Below, piece by piece: positions 8,959-17,849 of a stretch of DNA of 64,000 nt. Positions within the stretch are counted from its first letter, which is position 1. The number at the start of each line of letters is the position of its first letter. This DNA is from Sinomicrobium soli (GTDB lineage: Bacteria > Bacteroidota > Bacteroidia > Flavobacteriales > Flavobacteriaceae), in NCBI RefSeq assembly GCF_003285545.1, contig NZ_QLNV01000006.1:186001-250000 (forward strand), read 5' to 3'. Both the position numbers and the translations under genes were made by a program. The notes below the pieces were generated by a model, which searched no databases, was not told the DNA's origin, and was given only the letters and a program-made list of their open reading frames with translations.

Positions 8959-9237
8959 ATGATGTATAAGGAACTTAAAAAATATAAGTATGCTCCCAAA
9001 GATGTAGATGTCAGGGTCATTCGTCTTGGAAAGAAAAGCATCGCTTTTGGTTTGGAGAAACATTCGCCGGAAAACGGTACCCGCATAACGAATTTGATTG
9101 TCCGTATCCAGGAAGGGCTTCCGTTTACGGCGGGGCAAAAGATAAAAATATGGAGTTTCGGTTTACAAGCGATCCGCAGCCCTTTGGGGACAAAGATTGG
9201 TTACATAAAACGTAAGCAAATCTTGCAAAAGGTATAG
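8959..9237 (+). CDS. Unknown small basic protein between VgrG and PAAR toxin
   Basis: This 92-residue, Lys-rich protein contains VDVRVIRLGKKSIAFGLEK and FTAGQKIKIWSFG. There is no signal peptide. ATG codons at 8959 and 8962 are both possible starts. The gene ends 5 bases before the PAAR-like gene, so the two are surely transcribed together. I recognise no family. A small tip-binding or chaperone protein is plausible from context only. Confidence 0.5.
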   Translation: MMYKELKKYKYAPKDVDVRVIRLGKKSIAFGLEKHSPENGTRITNLIVRIQEGLPFTAGQKIKIWSFGLQAIRSPLGTKIGYIKRKQILQKV

Positions 9238-9241
9238 AGCT

Positions 9242-10777
9242 ATGGGGAACAAGATCATTACCGAAAAGGATTTCTGGATGTGTTCCATGGGGAATGTCCC
9301 CGCTCAAATGCAGGGTACCCGAAAAGGAACCAAAAAGGCGAGTGGAGAGATTTACATTACCGTGGAGGATACCTCTACGAGCAGTTGGATAGATTTCGGA
9401 TGTAAAAAATTAATGTTATTAATGGCTTTGGCAGCCGCGGCAGCTGTTGTAGCTTTGGCAGTAATAGGTGTACTCACCGTAGCCACCGGAGGAGCCGCTT
9501 TAATTGCTTTAGGAGCTGTAGCTGGCCTTGTTGGAGCCGCTATTGGGGCTGTTGCGGGCGGATTGATGTGTGGTCAGAAGATAGCTTCTAAAAGGGAATG
9601 GTCCGGGAGTAAATCAAATTTTATTTCCCAGGGTTCTGCTACCATTACCGGAGATCATACCATGGTTTGTGCTGCCGGAGGAACAGTTTCGTTTGCTCCA
9701 CAGATTAAAAACTGGGGACAGGCTATAGCTCTGGGAAGTGCCAATTACATTGGCGGACTTATGGAGGGGATGATGGCTGGAGCGGCTGTTGGAATGGGAG
9801 GAGCCGCTTTAAGCGGTGGTGCCAGCGCCCTTGCAGGAGGCGGTATCAGAGGTTTGGGGCAGGTCAGCCTTAATTTCGTGAAAAGTATGCCCCGTAACTT
9901 TGCGGTTAATGCGATAGAAAGTGTAAGTAAGGTAGGTTTGGCAATTCGTGGAGTCCTGGGCGCTCAGAATGCTGCGGCTACTTACGGAGAAACCGGATCG
10001 ACAAGTATTGGAGATGTGGGGAAGGGAATTTTTGGAATGGAGATAGGAGTCTACGAATCTGCAGGTAATATCTTATCGGGGCACGGAACCTGGCAGGACT
10101 ATGTTGGAATGGCCATGATGGTGGCCCCGGTAGGACAGGGGAAACGTGATCTTTTGGATCAGAAAAACAAACCTAAGGAAGACGGCGGTGCCGGAAATAA
10201 GGCGGATGATGCAGATGCCCATAAGGCTGATGAAGACACCACAATAAAAACAAAGGATTTAGATGTTGAAAATACGAAGAAAGATGGGGAGCATGATGCT
10301 TTTGAGGCAAAAGATAAAAATCCTAAACCCAAACCAGGAACACCAGAGCACAAAGCCGCCAGATGGGAAGCATATAAAAAGAAAAAGCCCGATAGTGAGA
10401 TGTCTTATGAAGAGTGGAGTAATCGATATGAAGCTAATATGAAAAATGCCAAGCGTGGTAATAGGGCAGCTGATGAATATCAGAAGGAAATAGGATGGGG
10501 AGAAAGAGAAGTACCGATGAAAGATGAAAATGGTAACGTTGTAAGAAAACTTGATATTGCAGATACTGAGGCAAAAAAAGCAGTAGAAGTAAAGGATTAT
10601 TCAAGACAAAACGTACCTTTAAATAAAGAAATTAAGGCGGAAATGAATTTCGATAAAAAATTGGCTGAAGAAGGATGGGATGTTGAATGGGTATTTAAGG
10701 ATAAAGGCCCTTCCAAGCCTTTGGAAGACGCATTAAATGACCCGCCGCCAATTAAAATCAAACGTTTAAATAAATAG
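9242..10777 (+). CDS. PAAR-like protein with C-terminal nuclease-like toxin domain
   Basis: The N-terminal part holds a split PAAR-like region: MCSMGNVPAQ near residue 13 and GSATITGDHTMVCAAGG near 130. Between them lies a hydrophobic Ala/Gly-rich stretch (about 55-115) that could insert in a membrane. A Gly-rich linker and a Lys/Asp-rich segment follow (about 295-370). The last 110 residues contain KLDIAD, then AVEVKDY and GWDVEWVF. This looks like a PD-(D/E)xK restriction-nuclease-fold toxin with Asp and Glu-x-Lys as likely active residues. The 3-prime end is visibly more AT-rich than vgrG, as often seen when toxin tips are exchanged. A candidate immunity gene follows after 3 bases. Confidence 0.75.
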   Translation: MGNKIITEKDFWMCSMGNVPAQMQGTRKGTKKASGEIYITVEDTSTSSWIDFGCKKLMLLMALAAAAAVVALAVIGVLTVATGGAALIALGAVAGLVGAAIGAVAGGLMCGQKIASKREWSGSKSNFISQGSATITGDHTMVCAAGGTVSFAPQIKNWGQAIALGSANYIGGLMEGMMAGAAVGMGGAALSGGASALAGGGIRGLGQVSLNFVKSMPRNFAVNAIESVSKVGLAIRGVLGAQNAAATYGETGSTSIGDVGKGIFGMEIGVYESAGNILSGHGTWQDYVGMAMMVAPVGQGKRDLLDQKNKPKEDGGAGNKADDADAHKADEDTTIKTKDLDVENTKKDGEHDAFEAKDKNPKPKPGTPEHKAARWEAYKKKKPDSEMSYEEWSNRYEANMKNAKRGNRAADEYQKEIGWGEREVPMKDENGNVVRKLDIADTEAKKAVEVKDYSRQNVPLNKEIKAEMNFDKKLAEEGWDVEWVFKDKGPSKPLEDALNDPPPIKIKRLNK

Positions 10778-10780
10778 TAT

Positions 10781-11176
10781 ATGGAATATACAAATCTAGA
10801 CAAAAGACTGCAATTGGTTATTGAACAGGCAGAGGAATTGGCCATCGAGAGTATCCAGAGTGGTTCGGAATTTTCTCCCTATATTTTTTATGATGAAAAG
10901 AAAATAAAAAGAATCGTTTCAAACAATTTGGAGGAAGCAATTGATATTGCGGAAGATGAGATTGAAAATATGAATAGTAAAACAGTTGTATTAGTTTTTC
11001 ATGATATAGTAAAACTTAACGATGGTAGTTTTAAAGCCATAATTTCTCAATTGTATGATGAAGATGAAGATTCAGGTTACTCTTATGGATTGTTGTACAA
11101 AATAGAGAATAGTAGGATAAAGTTTCTTAATAAAAGAGTGTTTTTGGGAGAAGTTAGAAATTGTCTTATTTTCTAA
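10781..11176 (+). CDS. Candidate immunity protein for the PAAR-linked toxin
   Basis: This 131-residue acidic protein has many Glu and Asp residues (EEAIDIAEDEIENMN, YDEDEDSGYS) and no signal peptide or membrane segment. It starts 3 bases after the toxin stop. An acidic cytoplasmic protein directly behind a nuclease toxin fits an immunity protein that covers the basic active site. No immunity family is recognised, so the call depends on position, charge and size. Composition is AT-rich like the toxin tip, suggesting the two arrived together. Confidence 0.6.
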   Translation: MEYTNLDKRLQLVIEQAEELAIESIQSGSEFSPYIFYDEKKIKRIVSNNLEEAIDIAEDEIENMNSKTVVLVFHDIVKLNDGSFKAIISQLYDEDEDSGYSYGLLYKIENSRIKFLNKRVFLGEVRNCLIF

Positions 11177-11191
11177 ATTTTTGACGTAAAA

Positions 11192-11683
11192 CTATAGTGA
11201 TTTCGTTTGATATTGATTATTTCTACCAGATTTCGTGATACGTAGTAGTTGTTGTTCTTCAAGTGCAATTCTTCTTAAAATCGATGATACTGTGGAGGAG
11301 TCAGTTTTCAGGCCAAAGTCATCTGCTAATTTTTCTACTACGTCCCGCGCTGTTCTCGGCTGGTTAAAGTAACCTTTATCCATATATTCCATGATTCGTG
11401 GGGTAAGCCGGGATTTTTCCCTCCGGGTAGGGGAAAGTTTAAATCGGGGTTGGTCTCCTATATCAAATTTTAATAGGTCACAGGGATGTATCCTGATGGC
11501 CAAACATACCTGAATGAAATAGGATAGTGAGGTTTCATGGCCATTTTCCATATCTGATATTTTCTTATAGGTGAATCCAGTCATTTCGATCACATCTTCG
11601 ATATTAAGATTCTCCTTAAGTCTTTTTGCTTTGAGACGCTTACCTATTTCTTTTAGTGCTCTGGTGTCTTTATATCTGGCCAT
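11192..11683 (-). CDS. XRE-family helix-turn-helix regulator
   Basis: Residues about 10-70 form a Cro/CI-type HTH (LKAKRLKENLNIEDVIEMTG, then KKISDMENGHETSLSYFIQV). The C-terminal half (LTPRIMEYMDKGYF, ARDVVEKLADDF, STVSSILRRIALEEQ) looks like a second, winged-helix module. It is convergent with the immunity gene, 15 bases away. It may control the T6SS cargo island or simply mark its edge; its target is unknown. The start ATG at 11683 is followed by the expected HTH spacing. Confidence 0.75.
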   Translation of the reverse strand: MARYKDTRALKEIGKRLKAKRLKENLNIEDVIEMTGFTYKKISDMENGHETSLSYFIQVCLAIRIHPCDLLKFDIGDQPRFKLSPTRREKSRLTPRIMEYMDKGYFNQPRTARDVVEKLADDFGLKTDSSTVSSILRRIALEEQQLLRITKSGRNNQYQTKSL

Positions 11684-12405
11684 AAGCCAAAGTGAATAAT
11701 AAGATTAAGAACAATAAATAACCTATAATACATATTTTGTCATTTAAAAGTTGTTTGTATATTTGATATATGGTATTTTAATTAAAATTTCACATCCCTA
11801 AAACCGGTATTATTTACATTGGTTTAAAAAAATCCAACTTCCTGAAAAACCCTTATTATACTTTTTACGTAAATACTTTAGTTTCCAAAGAACCAAAGCT
11901 TTAGCGCTACATTTGTAATTATGACATAGTATGTATTCAATAGTTAATTGTAAATTATATTAAATTTTTATGTGAAAAAGAAGGAAATAACTTGGTTTTT
12001 AATGGTATATTGTTAGATATTTTTATATTTGAAAATTCAATCCAACTTCCCTAAAGTAAATTCTTAGTTAAGAATTTAGACGTTCTTACGGTAACCCCAC
12101 CGTAATCTGCCCCCACAAATCATTTATAGCTTTTTAACATAGAATGATCTAACGAGTAAGCATTATAAGGTGTGTAGGTTTGCACACTATATTTACGGCT
12201 GGTTAGAGCGGGGTAACTCGCTGCGCTGTGAACATTTTTTATACATGATTACAAATGGCATTGTTTGAGACAGACAGATAATGCATCATTTATTGAAGAA
12301 ACCTAAACCGTTTGATTCCATTAGCTAATCCATGGAAGCGATGGGCTATGTTTCATGATTAGTGCTGATGTCGATAGTCATTGTAATTATTACTTAAGAA
12401 TGTTT
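11684..12405. other. Long AT-rich intergenic stretch before locus A
   Basis: About 720 bases lie between the divergently read XRE regulator and the ECF sigma gene. No gene, tRNA, terminator or repeat was recognised. Both promoters must lie here. A TATATTTG sequence near 12022-12029 resembles the Bacteroidota -7 element, but without a TTG at the right distance. Confidence 0.4.
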
Positions 12406-12966
12406 ATGGAGGAGAATTTTATTCTTACCGAGATCCGGAAGCGCAACCAGATAGTCTTTAAGAAACTTTTTTCTGATCATTATCGAGAACTGGTAGTGTA
12501 TGCAGAAACGATTATCAGCAATTTTCCTGAGAGTGAAGATATTGTACAAAACGTCTTTATAACGATCTGGAATGATGCGGAAAAGATTAATATAAAATCC
12601 TCCATGAGAGCATACCTGTATGCAATGGTACGCTATCGCTGTTTGGACTACTGGCGCAAGCAAAAAAAGACAAACATGGCCAGCTGGACAGAATTTTATG
12701 GTATTTATCATGTTCATGAGGATACCGGTGCAGACGTATCACTTCAAAAGGAACAATATAAACTGTATTTGCACATCATGGAAATTATCAAAGATTTCCC
12801 TCCACAGATGCAAATGGTATTTCAGTTAAAGTTTATTCAAAACTATGGATATCAGCAAATTGCCGATGAACTCGGAATTTCCTTAAATACGGTTAAAGGA
12901 TATCTCAAAAGGGGAAAGGAGAAGATAATTCGGTCTACACCCCCAAATAATTTCAGAAATAATTGA
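12406..12966 (+). CDS. ECF sigma factor of locus A (FecI-like)
   Basis: The sigma-70 region 2 helix is at IVFKKLFSDHYRELVVYAETI through SEDIVQNVFITIW. Region 4 is at FPPQMQMVFQLKFIQNYGYQQIADELGISLNTVKGYLKRGKEKI, seen here as the landmarks YGYQQIADELG and LNTVKGYLK. I favour the ATG at 12406, since relatives start close before region 2; in-frame ATGs at 12355 and 12400 would add 15-17 residues. In Bacteroidota such factors are held by an FecR protein and released on a signal from an STN-bearing SusC. FecR and SusC follow in the same order here. Confidence 0.88.
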   Translation: MEENFILTEIRKRNQIVFKKLFSDHYRELVVYAETIISNFPESEDIVQNVFITIWNDAEKINIKSSMRAYLYAMVRYRCLDYWRKQKKTNMASWTEFYGIYHVHEDTGADVSLQKEQYKLYLHIMEIIKDFPPQMQMVFQLKFIQNYGYQQIADELGISLNTVKGYLKRGKEKIIRSTPPNNFRNN

Positions 12967-13172
12967 TTTTTTATGACACCCGATGTTAAAGTATGTACGT
13001 CTTACTATTAAGAAAACATTAATAAAAGCGGTATCTGTTAAGCTTATGTTTTCATTCTCAGGGCAATGTTTGTAATCATGTATAAAAATCCTTTGTTAGT
13101 ATTACTGTTGATCTGTGGTAAGCTCCTGTACATAATAGCGTGATGGTATAAAAAGATTAATGCATAGTTAGA

Positions 13173-14273
13173 ATGATCAATTTTCAACTTTTAATAAAAA
13201 AAATACGAGGACTTCTGGCTTCCGACGAAGAACAGAAGTTTAAACAATGGCTCCAGGAAGATCCTGAACATGAGGTATACTTTGAGAGGCGAAAAGAAAT
13301 ATATAACCGTGCAGATGAGGATTTGGCGTGGAATCAGGTGCATCAGCTTATTTCACCACCTGAAAAGAAACTTAGACATAGGTACTGGAGCTATGGCGTT
13401 GCGGCCGGTGTTGTAGTGCTGCTTGGTATCGCAGGGGTATGGTATGCGGACCAAAGGAAGAGTGATCTTGAAGAGGATATTATTTTTGCCGGAAGCAGTA
13501 AAGCTATCCTTACGTTGGAAGACGGGTCTCAAGTTCCACTTGCTGAAGGAAATGAGTATAATTCAAATCATGCGCACAGTAACGGATCTCAAATTGTGTA
13601 TACTTCGGAGGCTCCTACCGATGGTGCAATACCTTATAATGAACTCAGTGTGCCACGAGGTGGCGAGTATTTTCTTCAATTGGCAGACGGTACCAAAGTC
13701 TGGCTTAATAATGAGACTAAAATAAAATATCCTGAAAAGTTTGCAAAAGGTCTTCCTCGTCAAGTAGAGTTAGTCTATGGAGAAGCCTATTTCGAAGTAT
13801 CACCGGCTGCTAAGTATGGAGGCAGTACTTTTCATGTGATAACTAAAGATCAGGAAATCGAGGTTTTGGGAACACAGTTTAATATTTCGGCATTTCAGGA
13901 TACCGAACACATTACAACCACCTTAGTGGAGGGCGCCATAGCCATCACCAACGAAAGTATTCGTGAGAAGCTCGCCCCCGGAGATCAGGCCATTGTAACC
14001 CCGGGTAAACCAATAGCCATACACCAGGTAAGTCCTTTTTCATATACCGCTTGGAAAAAGGGGCTGTTTGCCTTCAGGAGTACACCGCTCCGGGATGTGA
14101 TGAAAGACCTGGCACGGTGGTATGATATCGATGTGATATATAAAACCGAAAAGAGCCCAAAAACCCGGTTTAGTGGTGTTGTAGACCGAAATCAAAGTAT
14201 AGATGAAGTGCTTAGCATGATTTCAAGCTCTATTCAATTTAGAAAACAAGGAAAGACCGTGATTATAGAATAG
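13173..14273 (+). CDS. FecR-family anti-sigma factor of locus A
   Basis: This 366-residue protein has an N-terminal cytoplasmic part (about 1-70), one membrane segment (YGVAAGVVVLLGIAGVW, about 74-92), then the periplasmic FecR domain. The domain carries the hallmark LPRQVELVYGEAYFEV, GTQFNISAF and LVEGAIAI segments. A C-terminal STN-contact-like domain (about 290-366, TPLRDVMKDLARWYDIDV) follows. It should pass the state of the SusC receptor to the sigma factor. It lies 206 bases after the sigma gene and 179 before susC, so separate promoters are possible. Confidence 0.9.
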   Translation: MINFQLLIKKIRGLLASDEEQKFKQWLQEDPEHEVYFERRKEIYNRADEDLAWNQVHQLISPPEKKLRHRYWSYGVAAGVVVLLGIAGVWYADQRKSDLEEDIIFAGSSKAILTLEDGSQVPLAEGNEYNSNHAHSNGSQIVYTSEAPTDGAIPYNELSVPRGGEYFLQLADGTKVWLNNETKIKYPEKFAKGLPRQVELVYGEAYFEVSPAAKYGGSTFHVITKDQEIEVLGTQFNISAFQDTEHITTTLVEGAIAITNESIREKLAPGDQAIVTPGKPIAIHQVSPFSYTAWKKGLFAFRSTPLRDVMKDLARWYDIDVIYKTEKSPKTRFSGVVDRNQSIDEVLSMISSSIQFRKQGKTVIIE

Positions 14274-14452
14274 AATAGAAAACTAACCATAAAAAACGTA
14301 CAATATATGAAGCACCTGTAACAGTATAAAACTTCACATGAGCCCCATCATGGATTAAAGAAGAAAAGGAAAAGTTTCCATCTCTCACAATATCAACTCT
14401 TCCTTTTACAAGATCGAATAGCTAAAAACATAACTAATCTGACTTCAAATTT

Positions 14453-17400
14453 ATGAATTTTCTAAGTATAAAAGGCCTGTTCCCTTGTGGAAAATGGCTA
14501 ATACGATATCTTATGAGGGGGCTAATAGGCTTATTCTGCATAGTATCCATGGGGATGACTCCAAAAAGCGGACTTTCCCAGAGTACTATTATTATCGAGA
14601 ACGATACAACAATGACGGTGCATCAGGTTTTTGACCTGATAATGGTCCAGAGTGACTATTTTTTTCTATTTGAAGATGATATTATTAAAGGATTACCCCA
14701 AGTAACATTAAAAAAAGGAAAAACTAACGCCAAATTACTGTTAGATAAGAGTTTGTCCCCAGGACAAATAAGGTATGAGATTAAAGAGAATAATCAGATA
14801 CTATTGTTTAAAGATCCTTCAAATCCCGATATTAAAACTTCGGGCGACTTAAAGCCACAACAATTTCAGGTAAACGGTACAATTACTGGTTCCAAAGGAG
14901 AAGTCTTAGTTGGAGTAACCGTAATGATTAAGAATTCTCAGAGAGGAACCTTATCGGATATTGATGGTTATTATCAGTTAAAGGTAAATCCCCAGGACGT
15001 ATTGGTTTTTTCTTATGTAGGATTCAGAAAAATTGAAATTACTTTTAGTGGTCAGGATATACTGGATGTACAAATGGAAGAAGAAATTACTTCTTTAGAT
15101 GAAGTTGTTGTAAATGCCGGATATTATAAAATATCTGAAAGAAACAGAACCGGCAGTATTTCGCGGGTTACCTCAAAAGAAATACAGGACCAACCGGTAA
15201 CCAATCCATTAATGGCATTACAGGGCAGGGTAACCGGGTTAGAGATTTCACCATCCAGCGGAACACCGGGAATAGCTGCAAAAATCAGGGTTAGGGGTGA
15301 AAATAGCTTAAGAGTACCTGGAAAACTCATGGCCGGGCTCTCTGAGGGAGGACGACCTATGTATATTATTGACGGTGTACCTGTAAGTTCCGAATCAATA
15401 TCCAGCGTTGGAGGTACGGCTTTTATAGGAGGCATAGATCCTCTGGCGACTATTAATCCGGAGAACATAGAAAGTATTGAAGTATTAAAAGATGCCGATG
15501 CTACCTCCATATATGGCTCCAGGGGGGCAAATGGGGTGATCCTTATTACAACAAAGAGAGGCCAATTGGGCGGGCGTGAAGGGACGGATTTTCAACTGAG
15601 TATGTACAAGGGGCTTGGAAAATATACAACCCGGGCCAATTTATTGAATACCGAACAGTATTTAGCAATGCGGCGTGAAGCCCTGGCCAATGATGAAATT
15701 GATTTGAATATCCCTATTGAGGATCTTAGGCGAAGAGATCCCGACCTCTATTTCTGGGACCAGGACAGGTATACCGATTGGCAGAAGGTACTTTTAGGAG
15801 GAACCGCGGACATTACGGATATTCAAGGTAATATCTCCGGAGGAAACGGTTATACTTATTACCGCTTTGGAGGGGCATATCACAAGGAAAGTTTGATAAC
15901 CCCCGGAAAATCTAATTACAACAGAGCTTCCGGCAATATTAATATAAACCACCGATCTAAAGATAATCGTTTTACGGCTAATGTCTCGGCAACCTATGGT
16001 ATTGGTATGCATGATATTTCAGGTGGTTCCTCGGTGTCAAATGCTTTGGAATTACCTCCGAATGCGCCGGATCTCTTTGATGAGAATGGTGAACTGAATT
16101 GGGCTATTGATCCGTTAACAGGTGTATCGAGTTGGGTCAATCCATTGGCGGGTACAAAGGTGACTACAGAAACGGATAGTAGGAACCTGGTTGGTAATCT
16201 AGGACTGAGTTACGAGATTTTTAGCCAGTTCCGTATCAAGTTAAATGCGGGATATACTGAGTTAAAAGTAGATGAAATTAGAAAAAGTCCATTAACCTCC
16301 ATAGCCCCGGAACGACGATTTAATATAGAAACGGGTAGGGGGGAAAAAGCATCCGCAAACTTCCACACCAATATGAGAAGATCTACGTTGATAGAGCCGC
16401 AGTTGGAATGGTCTTATGATATTGCGGATCATCATTTTGACGTATTGATAGGAGCTACCTATCAAAAGGAAAATAATCAACGAACTTTGATTGAGGGAGA
16501 GGAATATGACCAAGATGCTTTTTTGGGGTCTTTACAGGGCGCTACTATAATAAATATCCCAATAGACCGAGAAGAGATCTATAAGTATGCAGCTCTTTTC
16601 GGAAGGGTAGGGTATACCTTTAAAAATAAGTATCTTTTAAATTTAACCGGTAGACGAGATGGTTCGTCACGTTTTGGCCCGGGAAAACGGTTTGGTAATT
16701 TTGGGGCCATTGGGGCAGCCTATATCTTTTCTGATGAAACTTTTATTCGAGAAAAACTCTCCTTTATAAGTTTTGGTAAGCTAAGAGGAAGTTATGGCAC
16801 TACAGGGAACGACCAGATTGGAAATTATAAATATCTTGATCTATACACCTTGAGTATCCCTTTTATGGGAAATATGACCTTAATCCCCAATGGATTATAT
16901 AACCCTGATTTCCGCTGGGAAAAAACCGACAAGTTAGAACTGGCTTTAGAATTATCCTTTCTTAAAGATAGGGTTTCTATACAGACCAATTGGTATCAGA
17001 ATCGGTCGAAAAACCAGTTGATCGCCCGGGTTTTGCCCTATTCTACTGGTTTTACTTCTATCACCGATAATTTTTCTGAAGCACTAATACAAAACTCCGG
17101 GTGGGAATTTTTACTAAGGGGTACCCTCATTCAAAATCCTGATTTTACCTGGTCCATGTCCTTTAATTTATCTGTCAACCGAAATAAGCTGGTTTCTTTT
17201 GAAGGGATAGAGGACTCACCCTATAGCACCATTTTTAAAGTAGGAGAATCACTCTCTATACAACGGTTGTATGTGTGGGAAGGGGTAGATCCCGAAACTG
17301 GGGAACACCAGTTCCTGGATAAAGACGATAACGGGATTATTAATGACGAAGACAAAGTGTTTAATAATGCTTTAGACCGCGACTTTTATGGGGGCATTAC

Positions 17401-17839
17401 TCAGGAATTAAGTTATAAAGGCTTAGGGCTTTCTTTCCTTTTCCAGTTTTCGAGACAGAATGCACGATTTATTGAGAGTAGAACTCCTGGCTATAACTTT
17501 AACCAACCGGATTACGTTCTTGATCGTTGGCAGGAGCCTGGTGATATGACCAATGTACAACGGTATTCTACGCAGGGTACCATGGGAACTAGCTTTTCAC
17601 AATTCAGGTCAAGTACTGGCAACCTGGAAGATGCTTCTTTTATACGGTTAAAATCCTTGAACTTATCCTATACCTTTTCCAAAGGCTTGATAAATAAATT
17701 TAATCTTAAAAATTTAAGACTTTTTGTTCAGGGGCAAAATCTTTTGACGTTTACCGGTTACAGCGGTCCTGACCCGGAAACCAGGTATGGATTGCCTCCG
17801 TTGCGAATGATTACCACTGGGTTTCATATCACTTTCTAA
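14453..17839 (+). CDS. SusC/RagA TonB-dependent transporter of locus A, with STN domain
   Basis: This 1128-residue outer-membrane receptor contains, in order: a signal peptide (about 10-43), an STN signalling domain (about 50-125), a carboxypeptidase-regulatory-like beta domain (QVNGTITGSKGEVLVGVTV, about 137-215), and the SusC signature EEITSLDEVVVNAGYY. The plug follows (LQGRVTGLEI, MYIIDGVPV, IEVLKDADATSIYGSRGANG), then the 22-strand barrel ending in an aromatic residue (HITF). The STN domain links the receptor to the FecR/ECF pair upstream. SusD starts 10 bases later. The substrate is unknown; no glycan enzyme is nearby. Confidence 0.93.
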   Translation: MNFLSIKGLFPCGKWLIRYLMRGLIGLFCIVSMGMTPKSGLSQSTIIIENDTTMTVHQVFDLIMVQSDYFFLFEDDIIKGLPQVTLKKGKTNAKLLLDKSLSPGQIRYEIKENNQILLFKDPSNPDIKTSGDLKPQQFQVNGTITGSKGEVLVGVTVMIKNSQRGTLSDIDGYYQLKVNPQDVLVFSYVGFRKIEITFSGQDILDVQMEEEITSLDEVVVNAGYYKISERNRTGSISRVTSKEIQDQPVTNPLMALQGRVTGLEISPSSGTPGIAAKIRVRGENSLRVPGKLMAGLSEGGRPMYIIDGVPVSSESISSVGGTAFIGGIDPLATINPENIESIEVLKDADATSIYGSRGANGVILITTKRGQLGGREGTDFQLSMYKGLGKYTTRANLLNTEQYLAMRREALANDEIDLNIPIEDLRRRDPDLYFWDQDRYTDWQKVLLGGTADITDIQGNISGGNGYTYYRFGGAYHKESLITPGKSNYNRASGNININHRSKDNRFTANVSATYGIGMHDISGGSSVSNALELPPNAPDLFDENGELNWAIDPLTGVSSWVNPLAGTKVTTETDSRNLVGNLGLSYEIFSQFRIKLNAGYTELKVDEIRKSPLTSIAPERRFNIETGRGEKASANFHTNMRRSTLIEPQLEWSYDIADHHFDVLIGATYQKENNQRTLIEGEEYDQDAFLGSLQGATIINIPIDREEIYKYAALFGRVGYTFKNKYLLNLTGRRDGSSRFGPGKRFGNFGAIGAAYIFSDETFIREKLSFISFGKLRGSYGTTGNDQIGNYKYLDLYTLSIPFMGNMTLIPNGLYNPDFRWEKTDKLELALELSFLKDRVSIQTNWYQNRSKNQLIARVLPYSTGFTSITDNFSEALIQNSGWEFLLRGTLIQNPDFTWSMSFNLSVNRNKLVSFEGIEDSPYSTIFKVGESLSIQRLYVWEGVDPETGEHQFLDKDDNGIINDEDKVFNNALDRDFYGGITQELSYKGLGLSFLFQFSRQNARFIESRTPGYNFNQPDYVLDRWQEPGDMTNVQRYSTQGTMGTSFSQFRSSTGNLEDASFIRLKSLNLSYTFSKGLINKFNLKNLRLFVQGQNLLTFTGYSGPDPETRYGLPPLRMITTGFHITF

Positions 17840-17849
17840 ATACGATATT

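Noticed and set aside
4048-11176. A complete type VI secretion cluster
   Set aside because: Only tube, spike and cargo genes are present; sheath, baseplate, membrane complex and ClpV genes are missing from the window.
12180-12240. GC-richer patch upstream of the sigma gene that looked tRNA-like (GGTTAGAGCGGGG...)
   Set aside because: No acceptor stem, no TTCGA loop and no anticodon arm can be formed, so it is not a tRNA.
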